Source: Termitomyces sp. T153 (taxonomy: Eukaryota; Basidiomycota; Agaricomycetes; Agaricales; Lyophyllaceae). From it: a stretch of 64,000 bases of DNA. The stretch is taken from contig JACKQL020000017.1 in the NCBI GenBank assembly GCA_018296165.2, forward strand, positions 124,001 through 188,000, read 5' to 3'. Shown one piece after another: positions 1 through 9,100 of this stretch. The position numbers and the translations under genes were made by a program. The notes below the pieces were generated by a model. That model was not told where the DNA came from and did not search any database. It worked only from the letters and a program-made list of their open reading frames with translations. Within the stretch, counting starts at the first letter, position 1, and every line of letters begins with the position of its first letter.

Positions 1-1217
1 GTACCTGGTAGTTCTGGACCAGTGGGAGGGAGCCATCCTTCTCTTTGATAAAGAAGGCTAGAGAAGCCATTGGAGACTTGGATAGGCAGATGTGACCAGA
101 GTCCAGGTTCTCCTGCAGGAACGCATCATGGTGTGGTCCCACTTCTTGCACTCTGGAAGTGAGTCAAATGAAGCTTTGAAGAACACATCCTTAAATGCAT
201 GAAGATAGGGAGTACCATATCCCAGAACTCTCAAGGTGTGGCATTAGCAGTAAATGCCTGGACTAGCCATTGAGATGTAGTCTGGCTAGCCCAGATCTCC
301 ACAACAGAGGGCAGTGGGTGTATGGTGATAGCATACATTTGATCCTCCACTTCTACCACTTTGTCAGAGAACTCCAGCTTGCATATGCCACTAAACTCCC
401 CTCCATACTCCTCCTCCAGAGCTCTGCTGCTGCTCTGGTTGTCCTTGTAGAGGGCCTATCTACAAGGGAACACTAGAGGCTGGGGATCCAGGAGGTCTAG
501 ATCTGCAAAAGGAAGAGGCCTGGCATAAGATGCATAGATGGCTGCGTGCTCCCAAACTTGGGTCTAGCACTCTGCTCTGTCCTCTGTGGCACAGGCAGAG
601 CACTTCCAGGAGCACCTGCTCATGGTTACCTCTCCTTTGGTCCAATTGACCTCAGAGTTGTGCTCATGGAGCCACATGAAACCAAGGATTATATTCTGCC
701 TACCCAAGCTAGTGATGGCAAACATGGCACACTCCACATGGTTTTGATAGTGGAGGACCAGGTCGACTATGGAGTTGATGGCACCTACTTTGTTGGGCAT
801 TCCATCAATATTGTAAAAAGGAATGGGCTTGTGAAGGGGCTGCATGGTCAGGCCATGGCATTTGATGAACTCTGAGTCCAGGAACAGTCCCATTGCTCTG
901 CTGTTCAGAAGAGCCATGACTCTGCAGGTTTGCTGAGTGTCTGTTGTCTCAATCTCCACATTAAGGCACAGGGAGTTGGCAGACAGGGCTGAGGCCATCA
1001 CATACTGTCAGAGCATTCAATGCACCCAAGTGGGGCCACACCAATGGACCTTTAAAGGTGTCAGGGAGCTTGGCAGGGGCTCTGGAGTTAGTGTTTGTAC
1101 ATCTTAAGGGAGATATTGAAGTTCTTCTGTCTCAAAATGAAGGGCATCAGAAAAGGCAGTTTCATTTTCTATCAACAGATACAAGAACCTGTTAGCACCC
1201 AGCAATGGAGGCCTACA
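1..1217 (-). pseudogene. Copy A: pol 5' part (protease to start of RT), decayed
   Basis: Reading leftwards, the minus strand encodes the start of a Ty3/Gypsy polyprotein. The retropepsin region is around 1001-564 and the first RT block (ending in the fingers motif FFIKEKDGS-like) is at about 110-1, where the copy leaves the window. The protease active-site triad, normally D-S/T-G, reads N-S-R here, so the enzyme would be inactive. The conserved block ILGFMWLHEHN follows. Frames are broken between protease and RT. Its gag half lies to the right on the same strand. The identification as a chromovirus pol is firm by comparison with copies C, E and F in this window. Confidence 0.8.
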
Positions 1218-1218
1218 C
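1169..1218 (-). other. Copy A: 50-nt intron-like segment at gag-pol junction
   Basis: On the minus strand the segment starts GTGTAGG, has a GCTAAC branch-point-like motif and ends TTGATAG. A segment of exactly 50 nt sits at the same place in copies B, D, E and F. It could be a spliceosomal intron or simply conserved pol leader coding sequence. Confidence 0.4.
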
Positions 1219-1234
1219 CTCATCCATTGCTCAA

Positions 1235-1555
1235 CTAAAAATCCTCCTCTAGCTCTGGAGGTGAAGCACACATTCTGATCTGTTCTGGGGTCAACTCCAA
1301 TGTAGGCTCATTCAGCAATGGAGCTCCAGTGGCATCCTTTGCAGCCAGCAGCTGTAGGAGGAGTTCCTCCTGCTCCGCCATGAAAAGATAGTGTACTTCC
1401 AGGCCCAGGGGGCAGTGCCATGCAAAGTGCTCAGGCTTCTGGCATCTCCAGCATAGTGACAGGGCAGTGCAGAGCTGCCTGGTGGCATTCACATCCATGG
1501 GGATCACTAGCAGCAGGGGGCATGCTGCAGGAATAGCTGGAGTAAAGGCTGGCAT
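1235..1555 (-). pseudogene. Copy A: gag 3' half with zinc knuckle
   Basis: About 106 codons of gag nucleocapsid. It contains a CCHC zinc knuckle (C-x2-C-x4-H-x4-C, CWRCQKPEHFAWHC, usual Gly replaced by Glu) and the family C-terminus ELEEDF followed by TAG. The upstream half of the same gag resumes at 2618 after a solo LTR. The last residues before the LTR (PMP) and the first after it (PAFTPAIP) rejoin to match the uninterrupted gag of copy D. Confidence 0.85.
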
Positions 1556-2617
1556 TGTCAGGTTCCACTAACTATGGGGGCTCAGCTACACTAGGCAAGT
1601 CCTTATTAGGTGGACACAATGTTCTGCACTTATAGCCTAGCACTCTGGGGTTGGTGCGGAGTGAAGGAACTTGCAAGAGGAAGCTAAGGGGAGCAGTCTG
1701 AGCAAGTCCAGAGTGGTCCAGAGTAGTCTAAGACCAAGTATATTAGGTGTTGAGCTTGAGTGGGTGTCAGGAACAAGTTTGTAGGTGTGCAAATAGATTG
1801 CAGAGCAAGCAGAGGCTTTGCAAGTGATGGAAATGGAGCTAGAGTTTGATGGGAGATCAATCAAGACTTGATGGGTTCTAGGGCCAAGCAAGGAGTAAAA
1901 TCCAGAGTCATTGTAAGAATGTTTGGGAGTCATAGTGCATGCACAGAGTTTGTACTGATGTCAGAGTTGAAAAGGACCTAGAGAAACAAAGGAAATAGAG
2001 ACAATTGAGATAAGATGGAGGTGAGATGAGATGAGACTGAGAAAAAAGATAGATTCAAGACTAAAAAATAGGAATAGAGACAGAAAGAAACATGAGAAAC
2101 AAGTAACCAGTTGATGCAATATCAAGACTAGAGTATGAGGTGCTACTCTATGGATTATATACTGACTACTGGAGAACTCTGGGGGGCAGTGGGTGTGGCA
2201 GCAGGGCTTGGTGGAGCCATGCAGCATTGATGGGTATCAGTTGCAATTGAGGTGTGGGCCATAACAATATTCTGATGGATCAGTTGGGAACATAGGTTGC
2301 TCCAGGGTTGTCATGATGCTCCAGAGGAGGTCAGGTGAGTCAGGGTGGTGAGCCAGAGACATGCAACAGGGTTAGGAACAGTGGGGGGAGGGTTTCAGGA
2401 GCTCAGAGGAGTCAAGGAAAGCATTGACAGCTGCAGAGAAGATTGTTAGAGTTAGCTAGGAGGCTGTTAGGGTTTGCCAAAGAAGCATCAGAGTTACCTA
2501 GGGTGGCTGTGGAGAGTGTTTGGTAGTTGGGAGTTTTGACGAGGCATTGGGGGAGGGACTCTGGGGAAGTGAGTGAGTTGGGAACAATATTGGGGGTCCA
2601 GGGAGTGGGTCATGACA
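1556..2617 (-). mobile_element. Solo LTR of family 1 (long LTR) inside copy A gag
   Basis: A 1062-bp block with ends TGTCA...TGACA, flanked by the perfect 5-bp target duplication GGCAT (1551-1555 and 2618-2622). It is the reverse-oriented homologue of the LTR at 62215-63254. It contains the family 1 transcript-start motif AATATCAAGACT (about 2119-2130 as read on the plus strand) next to a TATA-like sequence. No internal region is present, so the element probably recombined down to one LTR after inserting into gag. Confidence 0.9.
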
Positions 2618-3524
2618 GGCATTGGATGGGCAGGTGCAAGGTGGCAGAGATTGCTGATTAGAGCTGAGTGCAGTGCAGAATGGGCGTGGCAGAGCTCCCT
2701 CCAGATCTCCATGAGTTGCCATTGGTCCTAGACCACCTCATACTACAATGCAATCTTTTCATTGTCAGGGCAACCCTCTGCCAGATTGTCAATGCATTTC
2801 ACCAGTGCAGAGTGCAAGCTATCCTGGTAAGTAAGGCATAGTTGGAGGCTGTCAGAGTAAGTGGCCTGCTCCACCAGAGCCCAGAACAAGTCAATGTACT
2901 CATCCAGTGTATGCTTTCCTTGTCCATACTGCTCCCTATTGTGTAGCATCAAGGCTGCAGTCTTGGCAGAGTCTAATAGAAAAAACTCTGTACAGAAGTC
3001 CTTCTGAAGGTGGCCTAGTCCAGAAAGCTTCCAACACCTCCAGAGCAGCAGAAGACTTGCAGTGCATAAGTAGAGGCATGTTCAGTCTTTATGTATGACA
3101 GCACCCAGGTTATTTTCAACATGTCAGAGTCAAAGGTGTCTCTGCTGAGGTGGATATAAGTGAGGCAGGACTGCAGGAATTGCTCCTCACCTGAGCAGGC
3201 ACCATTGTATGCATCTAGTAGTGCAGGATGCAGAATCTGTGGCTGTAAGGTCACTGGAGCTGCAGAGATGGGTGCAGATGTGGTTGAGGCTGGATCTGCA
3301 GCCACAGGAGGGGCAGAGTTAGGGGGTAGGTGCTTGAGCAGTGCTTGGAGGGATTGAGAGATAAGATTGGTTGTTTGATGGAGAATAGAGAGTTTGGTAG
3401 TATGGTGGGTGAGAGATGATTGTGTTAATTGCACCTGGGTTTCTAGGTGAAGCAGGCAAGTCCAGGCTTTGTCCTATAGGGCCAGGGCCTCCAAGGATGT
3501 GTCTGGGTTGGCAAGCTGAGACAT
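2618..3524 (-). pseudogene. Copy A: gag 5' half
   Basis: The gag begins at an ATG (3524, MSQLANPDTP...) shared by the other copies. It runs through a coiled region (LISQSLQALLKHLP) and a proline/alanine-rich stretch into the conserved capsid block (LQSCLTYIHLSRDTFDSD, ASTYALQVF, GSFLDWA). A Trp codon is TAG near 3020 and a frameshift follows, so no full-length Gag can be made. It is split from its 3' half by the solo LTR. Confidence 0.85.
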
Positions 3525-3635
3525 AGAACTCTACAATGTTTAGTTCTGGTGTAGTATTTAGTCCTGGTGGGGAAGCAACAGGTAGTGGCTTGGAGGTTTC
3601 TTGCAGCTATAAGGGGCTTTCAGACCAGTTTTAGG

Positions 3636-3646
3636 AGACTTGTTCT
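3636..3646 (-). promoter_or_regulatory. Copy A: self-priming PBS
   Basis: The 11 nt AGAACAAGTCT (minus strand) start 2 nt after the inner LTR end. They are the reverse complement of the LTR transcript-start motif AGACTTGTTCT, which in this copy (3711-3721) has one substitution. Confidence 0.7.
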
Positions 3647-3648
3647 GC

Positions 3649-3933
3649 TGTAAGGGCAATCTTCAGGGCAGCAGATTGGAGTCACACAGCTAGCAGAGAG
3701 GAATCCAAAGAAAACAAGTCTAAGAATCCCTGCTGCTTGGCATGGCACATCATTGGGTGGCAGAGGCATGGGAACTACTGTACAGATGACCAGAGCTACT
3801 TCTAATCCTAGGGCAATGACTGCTGAGGTAATATAGAGAACTCTGGAGTTCTAGAAAGAGCCCCAGAGACATCAAACAAGCTGCAGAGGTGCTGGAACCA
3901 GTCACAGAGGTCAGAAATAGAAGTCCACTGACA
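3649..3933 (-). mobile_element. Copy A: 5' LTR (family 2, chromovirus)
   Basis: A 285-bp LTR with ends TGTCA...TTACA on the minus strand. It starts exactly where the plus-strand gag of copy B begins, so A probably inserted into B. It is shorter than the other family 2 LTRs (about 350-370 bp) because it lacks the ~68-bp segment and second copy of a ~20-bp direct repeat seen after the transcript start in D, E, F and G. No clear TATA box is visible. Confidence 0.8.
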
Positions 3934-4840
3934 CAACTGACCTTATCTCCCAATTACTCCAGGCATTGCTCAAATGCCTACTCCCTAACTCCACCCCTCC
4001 TGCAGCTGTAGAACTAGCCCTGACTATATCTGCACCCATTTCTGCAGCTCCTGTGACCTTATGGCCATGGATTCTACATCCTGCATTACCAAATGTGTAT
4101 GATGGTGCCTACTCTAGTGGGGAGCAATTCCTGTAGTCTTGCCTCACCTATATTCACCTCAGCAGGGACACCTTTGACTCTGACATGTTGGAAATAGCCT
4201 GGGTGCTGTCATACATAAAGACTAGATGTGCCTCTACCTATGTGCTGTGAGGCTTCCATCATTCTGGAGGCATTGGAAGCTTTCTGGACTGGGCCACCTT
4301 TGAGAAGGACTTCCACATGGAGTTTTTCCTGCTAGACCCTGCCAAGACTGGGGCATTGACACTACACAATAGAGAGCAATATGGGCAAGGAAAGTGTATG
4401 TTAAACAAGTACATCAACTTATTTTGGGCTCTGGTTGAGCAAGCTGCCTACTCCAATGGCCTTCAATGCTGCCTCACTTTCTGGGATGGTCTGCACTCTG
4501 CACTAGTGGAATGCATTGACAATTTGGCAGAAGGTTGCCCTGACAATGAAAAGATTGCATTATGGTATGAAGTGGCCTAGGATCAATAGCGACTCATGGA
4601 GATTCAGAGGGAGCTCAGCTGCCCTCATTCTACACTGTGCTCAGCTCTGATCAGCAATTTCTGCCACTCCACACCTGCCTTTCCAATGCCAGCCCTTATT
4701 CTGGCTATCCCTGCAGCATCCCCCCTGCCACCAGGGATCCCCATGGACATGGACACCACCAGGCAGCTCTGTACTGCCCCACCACTGTGCTGAAGATGCC
4801 AGAAGCCTGGGCACTTTGCACAGCACTGCTCCCTGGGCCT
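3934..4840 (+). pseudogene. Copy B: gag, 5'-truncated
   Basis: Plus-strand gag of the same family. It begins inside the leader coiled region (LTLISQ-LQALLKCL) at the junction with copy A's LTR and runs through capsid into the zinc knuckle. The C of the first knuckle codons is lost to a stop (TGC-TGA near 4791). It is interrupted at 4841 by a solo LTR and resumes at 5573. Confidence 0.8.
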
Positions 4841-5572
4841 TGTCATGACCCATTCCATTCCCCCCTTCCCTTCACCATTATCCAACCCCAGATTCTATGC
4901 AGTCCCTCTCTGGATCTCAGCCACACCCCCAGATCTTAGCCACAGTCCTTTTTCAGCCACATCCAGGTTTTAGCCACCTCTAGGACCACTTTTCCTGTTC
5001 CAGATCATTCCCACAGGCACAGATCACTTCCACAGGTTCCAGATCACTTCCACAGGTTCCAGATCATTTCCACCTGTCCAAGATCACTTCCACCTGTCCA
5101 AGATCACTTCCACCTGTCCAAGATCACTTCCACCTGTCCAAGATCACTTCCAGGATTGCTTCCCTTGTTTCAGATCACTTCCTCATGACTTAGATCACTT
5201 CCTGCTATGACTTAGATCACTTCCACCTGACTCAGATTACTTCCACCTGACTTAGATCACTTCTACTTGACTTAGATCACTTCCACTTGTGTTAGATCAC
5301 TCCCACCTGACTTATATCACTTCCATCTTCTCCTTTTGGCAGTGTCCTACAACTATATAAGGTTCCTTAGTCTGTAGCTACACCCCAGCCTTGACATTAC
5401 CTGATATCTTGTTTGTGTTCTGTTGTTATCTGATCTTCTCTCCATTCATTACTCGCTCTCATTTCTTAGTTTCTTAGTTTCTTTTCCTATTTACATACTT
5501 GCTGTTGGCATCACCTCCCCAAGGTGGTTTTGGCTCCTGTAAGAGTCCCCCTCCAGGACTGTGGTCCTGACA
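4841..5572 (+). mobile_element. Solo LTR of family 3 inside copy B gag
   Basis: A 732-bp block with ends TGTCA...TGACA, flanked by the perfect 5-bp duplication GGCCT (4836-4840 and 5573-5577). Its first 12 nt resemble the family 1 LTR (TGTCATGACCCA) but the body differs: it is dominated by a 20-bp minisatellite and has a TATA box (CTATATAAGG, about 5353). No internal domain was found. Orientation is taken from the TATA box and the similarity of the left end to family 1. Confidence 0.88.
4996..5335 (+). repeat. ~20-bp minisatellite in the family 3 LTR
   Basis: About 15 or more imperfect copies of a ~20-bp unit built on AGATCACTTCCACCTG. Sub-variants (CACAGGTTCC, CACCTGTCCA and CACCTGACTT types) occur in consecutive blocks, as expected from local slippage. 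It lies upstream of the TATA box, where it could act as a U3 enhancer array. Confidence 0.85.
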
Positions 5573-5743
5573 GGCCTGGAGGTATGCTACCTTTCTATAG
5601 TGGAGCAGGAGGAACTCCTCCTGCAGCTACTGGCCACAAAGGATGCTGCCAGAGCTCCATTGCTGGATAAGCCTACCCTGGAGTTGACTCCAGAGGAGAT
5701 CAGCATGTGTGCTTCACCTCCAGAGCTGGAAGGAGATTTTTAG
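5573..5743 (+). pseudogene. Copy B: gag C-terminus
   Basis: Continuation of copy B gag after the solo LTR: residues LEVCYLSIVEQEELLLQLL through the family C-terminus ELEGDF and the conserved TTTTTAG stop. It joins in register with the part ending at 4840. Confidence 0.85.
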
Positions 5744-5748
5744 TTAAG

Positions 5749-6205
5749 CAACAGATGAGGTGTACACCTCCATTGCTGGGTGCTAACAGGTTCTTGTGTC
5801 TATTGATAGAAAATGAAACTGCCTTTTTTGATGCCCTTCATTCTGAGACAGAAGAACCTTAATGCCCCCCTCCAGACATACAGATACTAACTCCAAAGCC
5901 CCTGCCAAGCTCCCTGACACCTTCAAAGGTCCATTGGTGTGGCCCTGCTTAGGCACGTCAAATGCTCTGACAGTATGTGATGGCCTCAGCCCCATCTGCC
6001 AGCTCCCTGTGCCTCAATGTGGAGATTGAGACAATGGACACTCAGCAAACCCACAAAGTCATGGATCTTCTGGACAGCAGAGCAATGAGACTATTCCTAG
6101 ACTTGGAGTTTGTCAAACACTACAGCCTGACCACACAGCCCCTTCCCAAGCCCATTTCTGTCTACAACATTGATGGAACACCTAACAAAGTAGGCACCAT
6201 CAACT
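5749..6205 (+). pseudogene. Copy B: pol leader and protease fragment
   Basis: It starts after the gag stop, spans the 50-nt intron-like segment (5760-5809) and encodes the retropepsin region from about 5977. The active-site triad reads D-S-R rather than D-S/T-G. It ends abruptly after NKVGTINSV, where another LTR-like sequence begins. Confidence 0.78.
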
Positions 6206-6651
6206 CTGTCACAACCTGCTCCCTAGACCCCCAACCTCATTCCCAGCCTGCTTGCTTCTCTGGAGTTCCCCCCCCTCCAATGCCCCCTCAAACCTCCCAA
6301 CCATTGTACACCCTCTGCACCCACTCCACATAACTCCAATGCTTCTCCAGCAAACCCTGACAGCCCCCTGTTGTTTCTTGTCCTCTCTTCTGATTCTTCT
6401 CTCCTTTTATAGCTTGTCATGTGTGCACAGACCAGAACATTTTCCATGTGCACCTGTGGGTGTACCACATGGTTTTCCTTGGCCTTTCTTTCTTATTGGT
6501 TGGTTGTATGAGAATGACATGCTGGGTTGGCGTTACTCAGTTTTTCATTCATCTGACCTCTTTTCTCTTACTCTTTTTCTCTCCAACTTCTCTCCAATAG
6601 GCTTCACATGGTTCATATGGCAGCCAGCTTAGATCTCAGGTGGTCTGGCAT
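6206..6651 (+). mobile_element. LTR-like fragment related to family 1
   Basis: It begins TGTCACAACCTGCTCCC directly against the truncated protease of copy B. For about 180 bp it resembles the start of the family 1 LTR at 62215. A TTTTATAG box is near 6402. The right end is uncertain: TGGTATCAAGGG at 6652 resembles a tRNA-type primer binding site, which would put the LTR end at 6651, but no second copy confirms this. Confidence 0.5.
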
Positions 6652-6703
6652 ATGGTATCAAGGGGAGGTAGGGTTTTATTCACTGCTGGGGCCAGAGAAT
6701 GTT

Positions 6704-6717
6704 TCTAATGGAAAAAG
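6704..6717 (+). repeat. Left 14-bp target-site duplication of the SINE-like element
   Basis: TCTAATGGAAAAAG is found identically at 7672-7685, directly bracketing the inserted sequence. Confidence 0.85.
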
Positions 6718-7642
6718 AGGGGCATGGTGGCTCAGCTGGCACCATTGCATCCCAAAGCGGGTCACATGATCTGCAAGTGCAAGGTCGGGGTTTTGACTCT
6801 GGCTGAGTGTGCCTGTGTGGAAAACACCTTAGACACCACATGAGTTCTTCAATGCTGCCGGAAAGCCACCGCCTGCACGTGATTGATTAGGAAGGCTTTG
6901 TTGGTCAGGCCACCCCCAAATGACCAATCAATACATGATACAATGATGGCATGGTGACCACCACCCTCATGACCAGATGGGAAAAACAGATGGTTTCCCC
7001 AGCTTGATGGATTTGGGAGAGGGTCTAGGCCCTTGCTGACCAAGCAAGTCGAGGCACAGGTAGGCGAGAGGATAGGAGTCAATAGTTTGATCAGGCTGCC
7101 AATGCACTGTGTGGTCCATTGGATGGTCTGGTGAGGTTGTGCCATTGCTGCCAGTTTGATTGGGTGCCTAGCCAATTGGTGCGGCATGTCTGTCACTTGG
7201 TGGCACACTGGGCCATTCCATCATGAGTTCTGAATCTTGGGATTGATCTTCCGAAAGTATCATCTGGGCATGGAGAAGGGTGAGTCATGACACCCTTACT
7301 GGTGTGATGGATTGGAAGCTTGGAGCTGAGTGAAGCACCTCACATAGGACGAACCAATGCACACACAGTAAGCCCTGCCGAGTATAGCTGGGTTTAGAAA
7401 TTGGGATGGCACATTAATGGCAGATGGGGTGGGATTTAGAGGTGGAAAGTAGTATGAACTCCGACAAAGTCAAATTGTAGTAAAGTGGCTACGAGGCATA
7501 ACTGGCATCAGCTGAAAAGGGATCGGGCCGGAGAACTAGTTGGAGTGTCTGTAATTACCGCCCCCATTACGTACTGCAGGACCTAGGACACAATGTTCAG
7601 GAGCATTCCATGTAAAAATAGGTCTTGAAGGAAATAAAACAG

Positions 7643-7671
<29 letters not shown>
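6718..7671 (+). mobile_element. SINE-like non-LTR retroposon with tRNA-like head
   Basis: A 954-bp insertion bracketed by a 14-bp direct repeat. Near its left end is a pol III A-box (TGGCTCAGCTGG, 6728-6739) and about 50 nt later a B-box-like sequence (GGTTTTGACTC, 6789-6799). It ends in a run of CAAT units (about 7651-7673) after GAAATAAAACAG, as SINE/LINE 3' tails do. No protein domain was recognised inside. It is long for a SINE, so a composite or a LINE-derived 3' body is possible. The surrounding sequence rejoins cleanly if it is removed. Confidence 0.75.
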
Positions 7672-7673
<2 letters not shown>

Positions 7674-7870
7674 TAATGGAAAAAGGGTCAAAGAAACCTG
7701 TCATCTGTTTCTTGGCTAGCTTTTTACTATAGAAAAAGACAAATTTCCTTTGTTCAAAGACTTTTTCCATTAGAAATTGCCACATAGGAAATGGCATAAC
7801 AGGTTTCCTTTTGATTTTTCCCCAGGGAAACACAATTGAGTACCAGCAGTGATTGTTGTGTTTAGACATC
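7672..7870. repeat. Right target duplication and imperfect hairpin repeat
   Basis: After the target duplication, CTTTTTCCATTAGA at about 7763 is the reverse complement of that duplication. ACAGGTTTCC at about 7799 is the complement of the 7690 region (GAAACCTGT). The insertion site therefore lies in an older palindromic, MITE-like repeat about 150 bp long. No protein-coding content is seen. Confidence 0.5.
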
Positions 7871-8480
7871 CATGGCTGTCCTCGGCGTCGGTTAGCTTTC
7901 TAGCCGGTTTTGCCGAGCACAGCCATTGATCGTCGATCGAACGCGTGACCAGCCTCTGTTCTCGACGTCATAGATCCTGCTGGCATCGCTGCATGCGTGC
8001 TTTTTGGGTTCTTCGGTGATTCTTATTTTACTAGGTATGTTTTTATGCCTACTGTTTTCGGCATCTTACCCAAGCTTACGGTTTTCAGCTTGTTTGATTG
8101 GTAAACTCAGTTTTTCCTAGTTCTTTTAACCTGTCTCAAGTACGAGACAGGCGTATTCACTGTCACCAAGACCGATACAATCTTCTCCAGGACAGACGTT
8201 GCATCGTGAAGCTGGTTGTTGTGATGTGGTATATGCATCTCGCCTCTTCAAACTACCTTGACGGGTTACTACGGGAGTGGAAAGTACAACAACTTTGGAG
8301 AAGGAATGCTTCCAAATTATGCAATGTCAAATAGACTATGGACACTACGCAGCCAAAAGTAGTACATTGCCGCCCCCGAAAGATATGCAGGCATGAAAGG
8401 GAGACACTAGTAATAGTGTCGGTGAGTATCAAATGAGGAGCAGAGAGAATTGAGAGAAAAATTTTGGAGGACCTTTCGGA
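7871..8480. other. No recognisable gene; CpG content rises
   Basis: From about 7870 CpG dinucleotides become frequent, unlike the retroelement block to the left. Short open frames (for example at 8098-8334) show no domain and no intron logic. I see no feature I can name. Confidence 0.5.
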
Positions 8481-8815
8481 CACATCAACCAAATTTAGCT
8501 GAGTTGCTGGGGGGGCTACATACAGATCAATACTGTCATTTTGTCTCTGATGCCTCCATGAGCTCCCTCCAAGGTATCACACGTAACCTATACAAACGTT
8601 CACGATGTTGATCAGGAAGGATGACAGTTAGTGGGACAAATAGCCGGTGGGTACCCACATACATCTCGGTAGAGAGGACACGCAAAGACCAGTCTCAGAT
8701 TTCCCTGAATATCACTTTGATTTGCGCAATACATACATGGGTACAAGCCAGAGCAGGATGCACGATGCTACACACCATCTAGGGGGCATAATATAAAGGA
8801 ACTAGATATGAGGAC
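8480..8815 (+). repeat. Dispersed repeat R2, copy 1
   Basis: About 330 bp co-linear with 21905-22265. Shared landmarks in the same order are CAATACTGTCATTTTGTCTC, a GATGCCTCC block, ACTTTGA-TT-CGCAATA, CAGGATG-A-GA and CTACACACCA. Weaker versions are at about 13375-13690 and 27185-27300. Non-coding as far as I can see. Confidence 0.65.
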
Positions 8816-9100
8816 CACGTTGGCCAGCTGCCTGCTACAAGAATGCTTCATTGCTCCATTGCTCCATGTTTGTATGTTGACACAAAGTTATCCGAGTCAC
8901 ATTACACAAGCCCACGTACCTTTAATAGTGGTTTGAAAGGTCTAAAAAATGTTTTCCATAAGGCGGCCCTGGAACTTCATGCTGTACAGGGCGATATCAG
9001 CTTAGGCTCGACGAAGGTTCAACATATTTCGGCAGTATGGGAATCTAGAACCGAATCACTCGAAATGATTTTGTTCAAGAATTTTCAATTGATACAACTT
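8816..9100. other. Spacer without recognisable content
   Basis: A small open frame at 8843-9130 has no recognisable domain. Confidence 0.4.

Noticed and set aside
270..476. Plus-strand open frames over 1-3500
   Set aside because: They are antisense to the minus-strand gag-pol of copy A.
2611..2640. Minus frame continuing gag past 2617 as a real protein (72 codons, 2494-2712)
   Set aside because: After PMP the frame reads into the LTR of another element; the apparent C-terminus is LTR sequence.
6652..6668. TGGTATCAAGGGGAGG as a definite tRNA-iMet primer site
   Set aside because: Similarity is limited to about 8 nt and no second LTR copy confirms the boundary, so it is noted only as a possibility.
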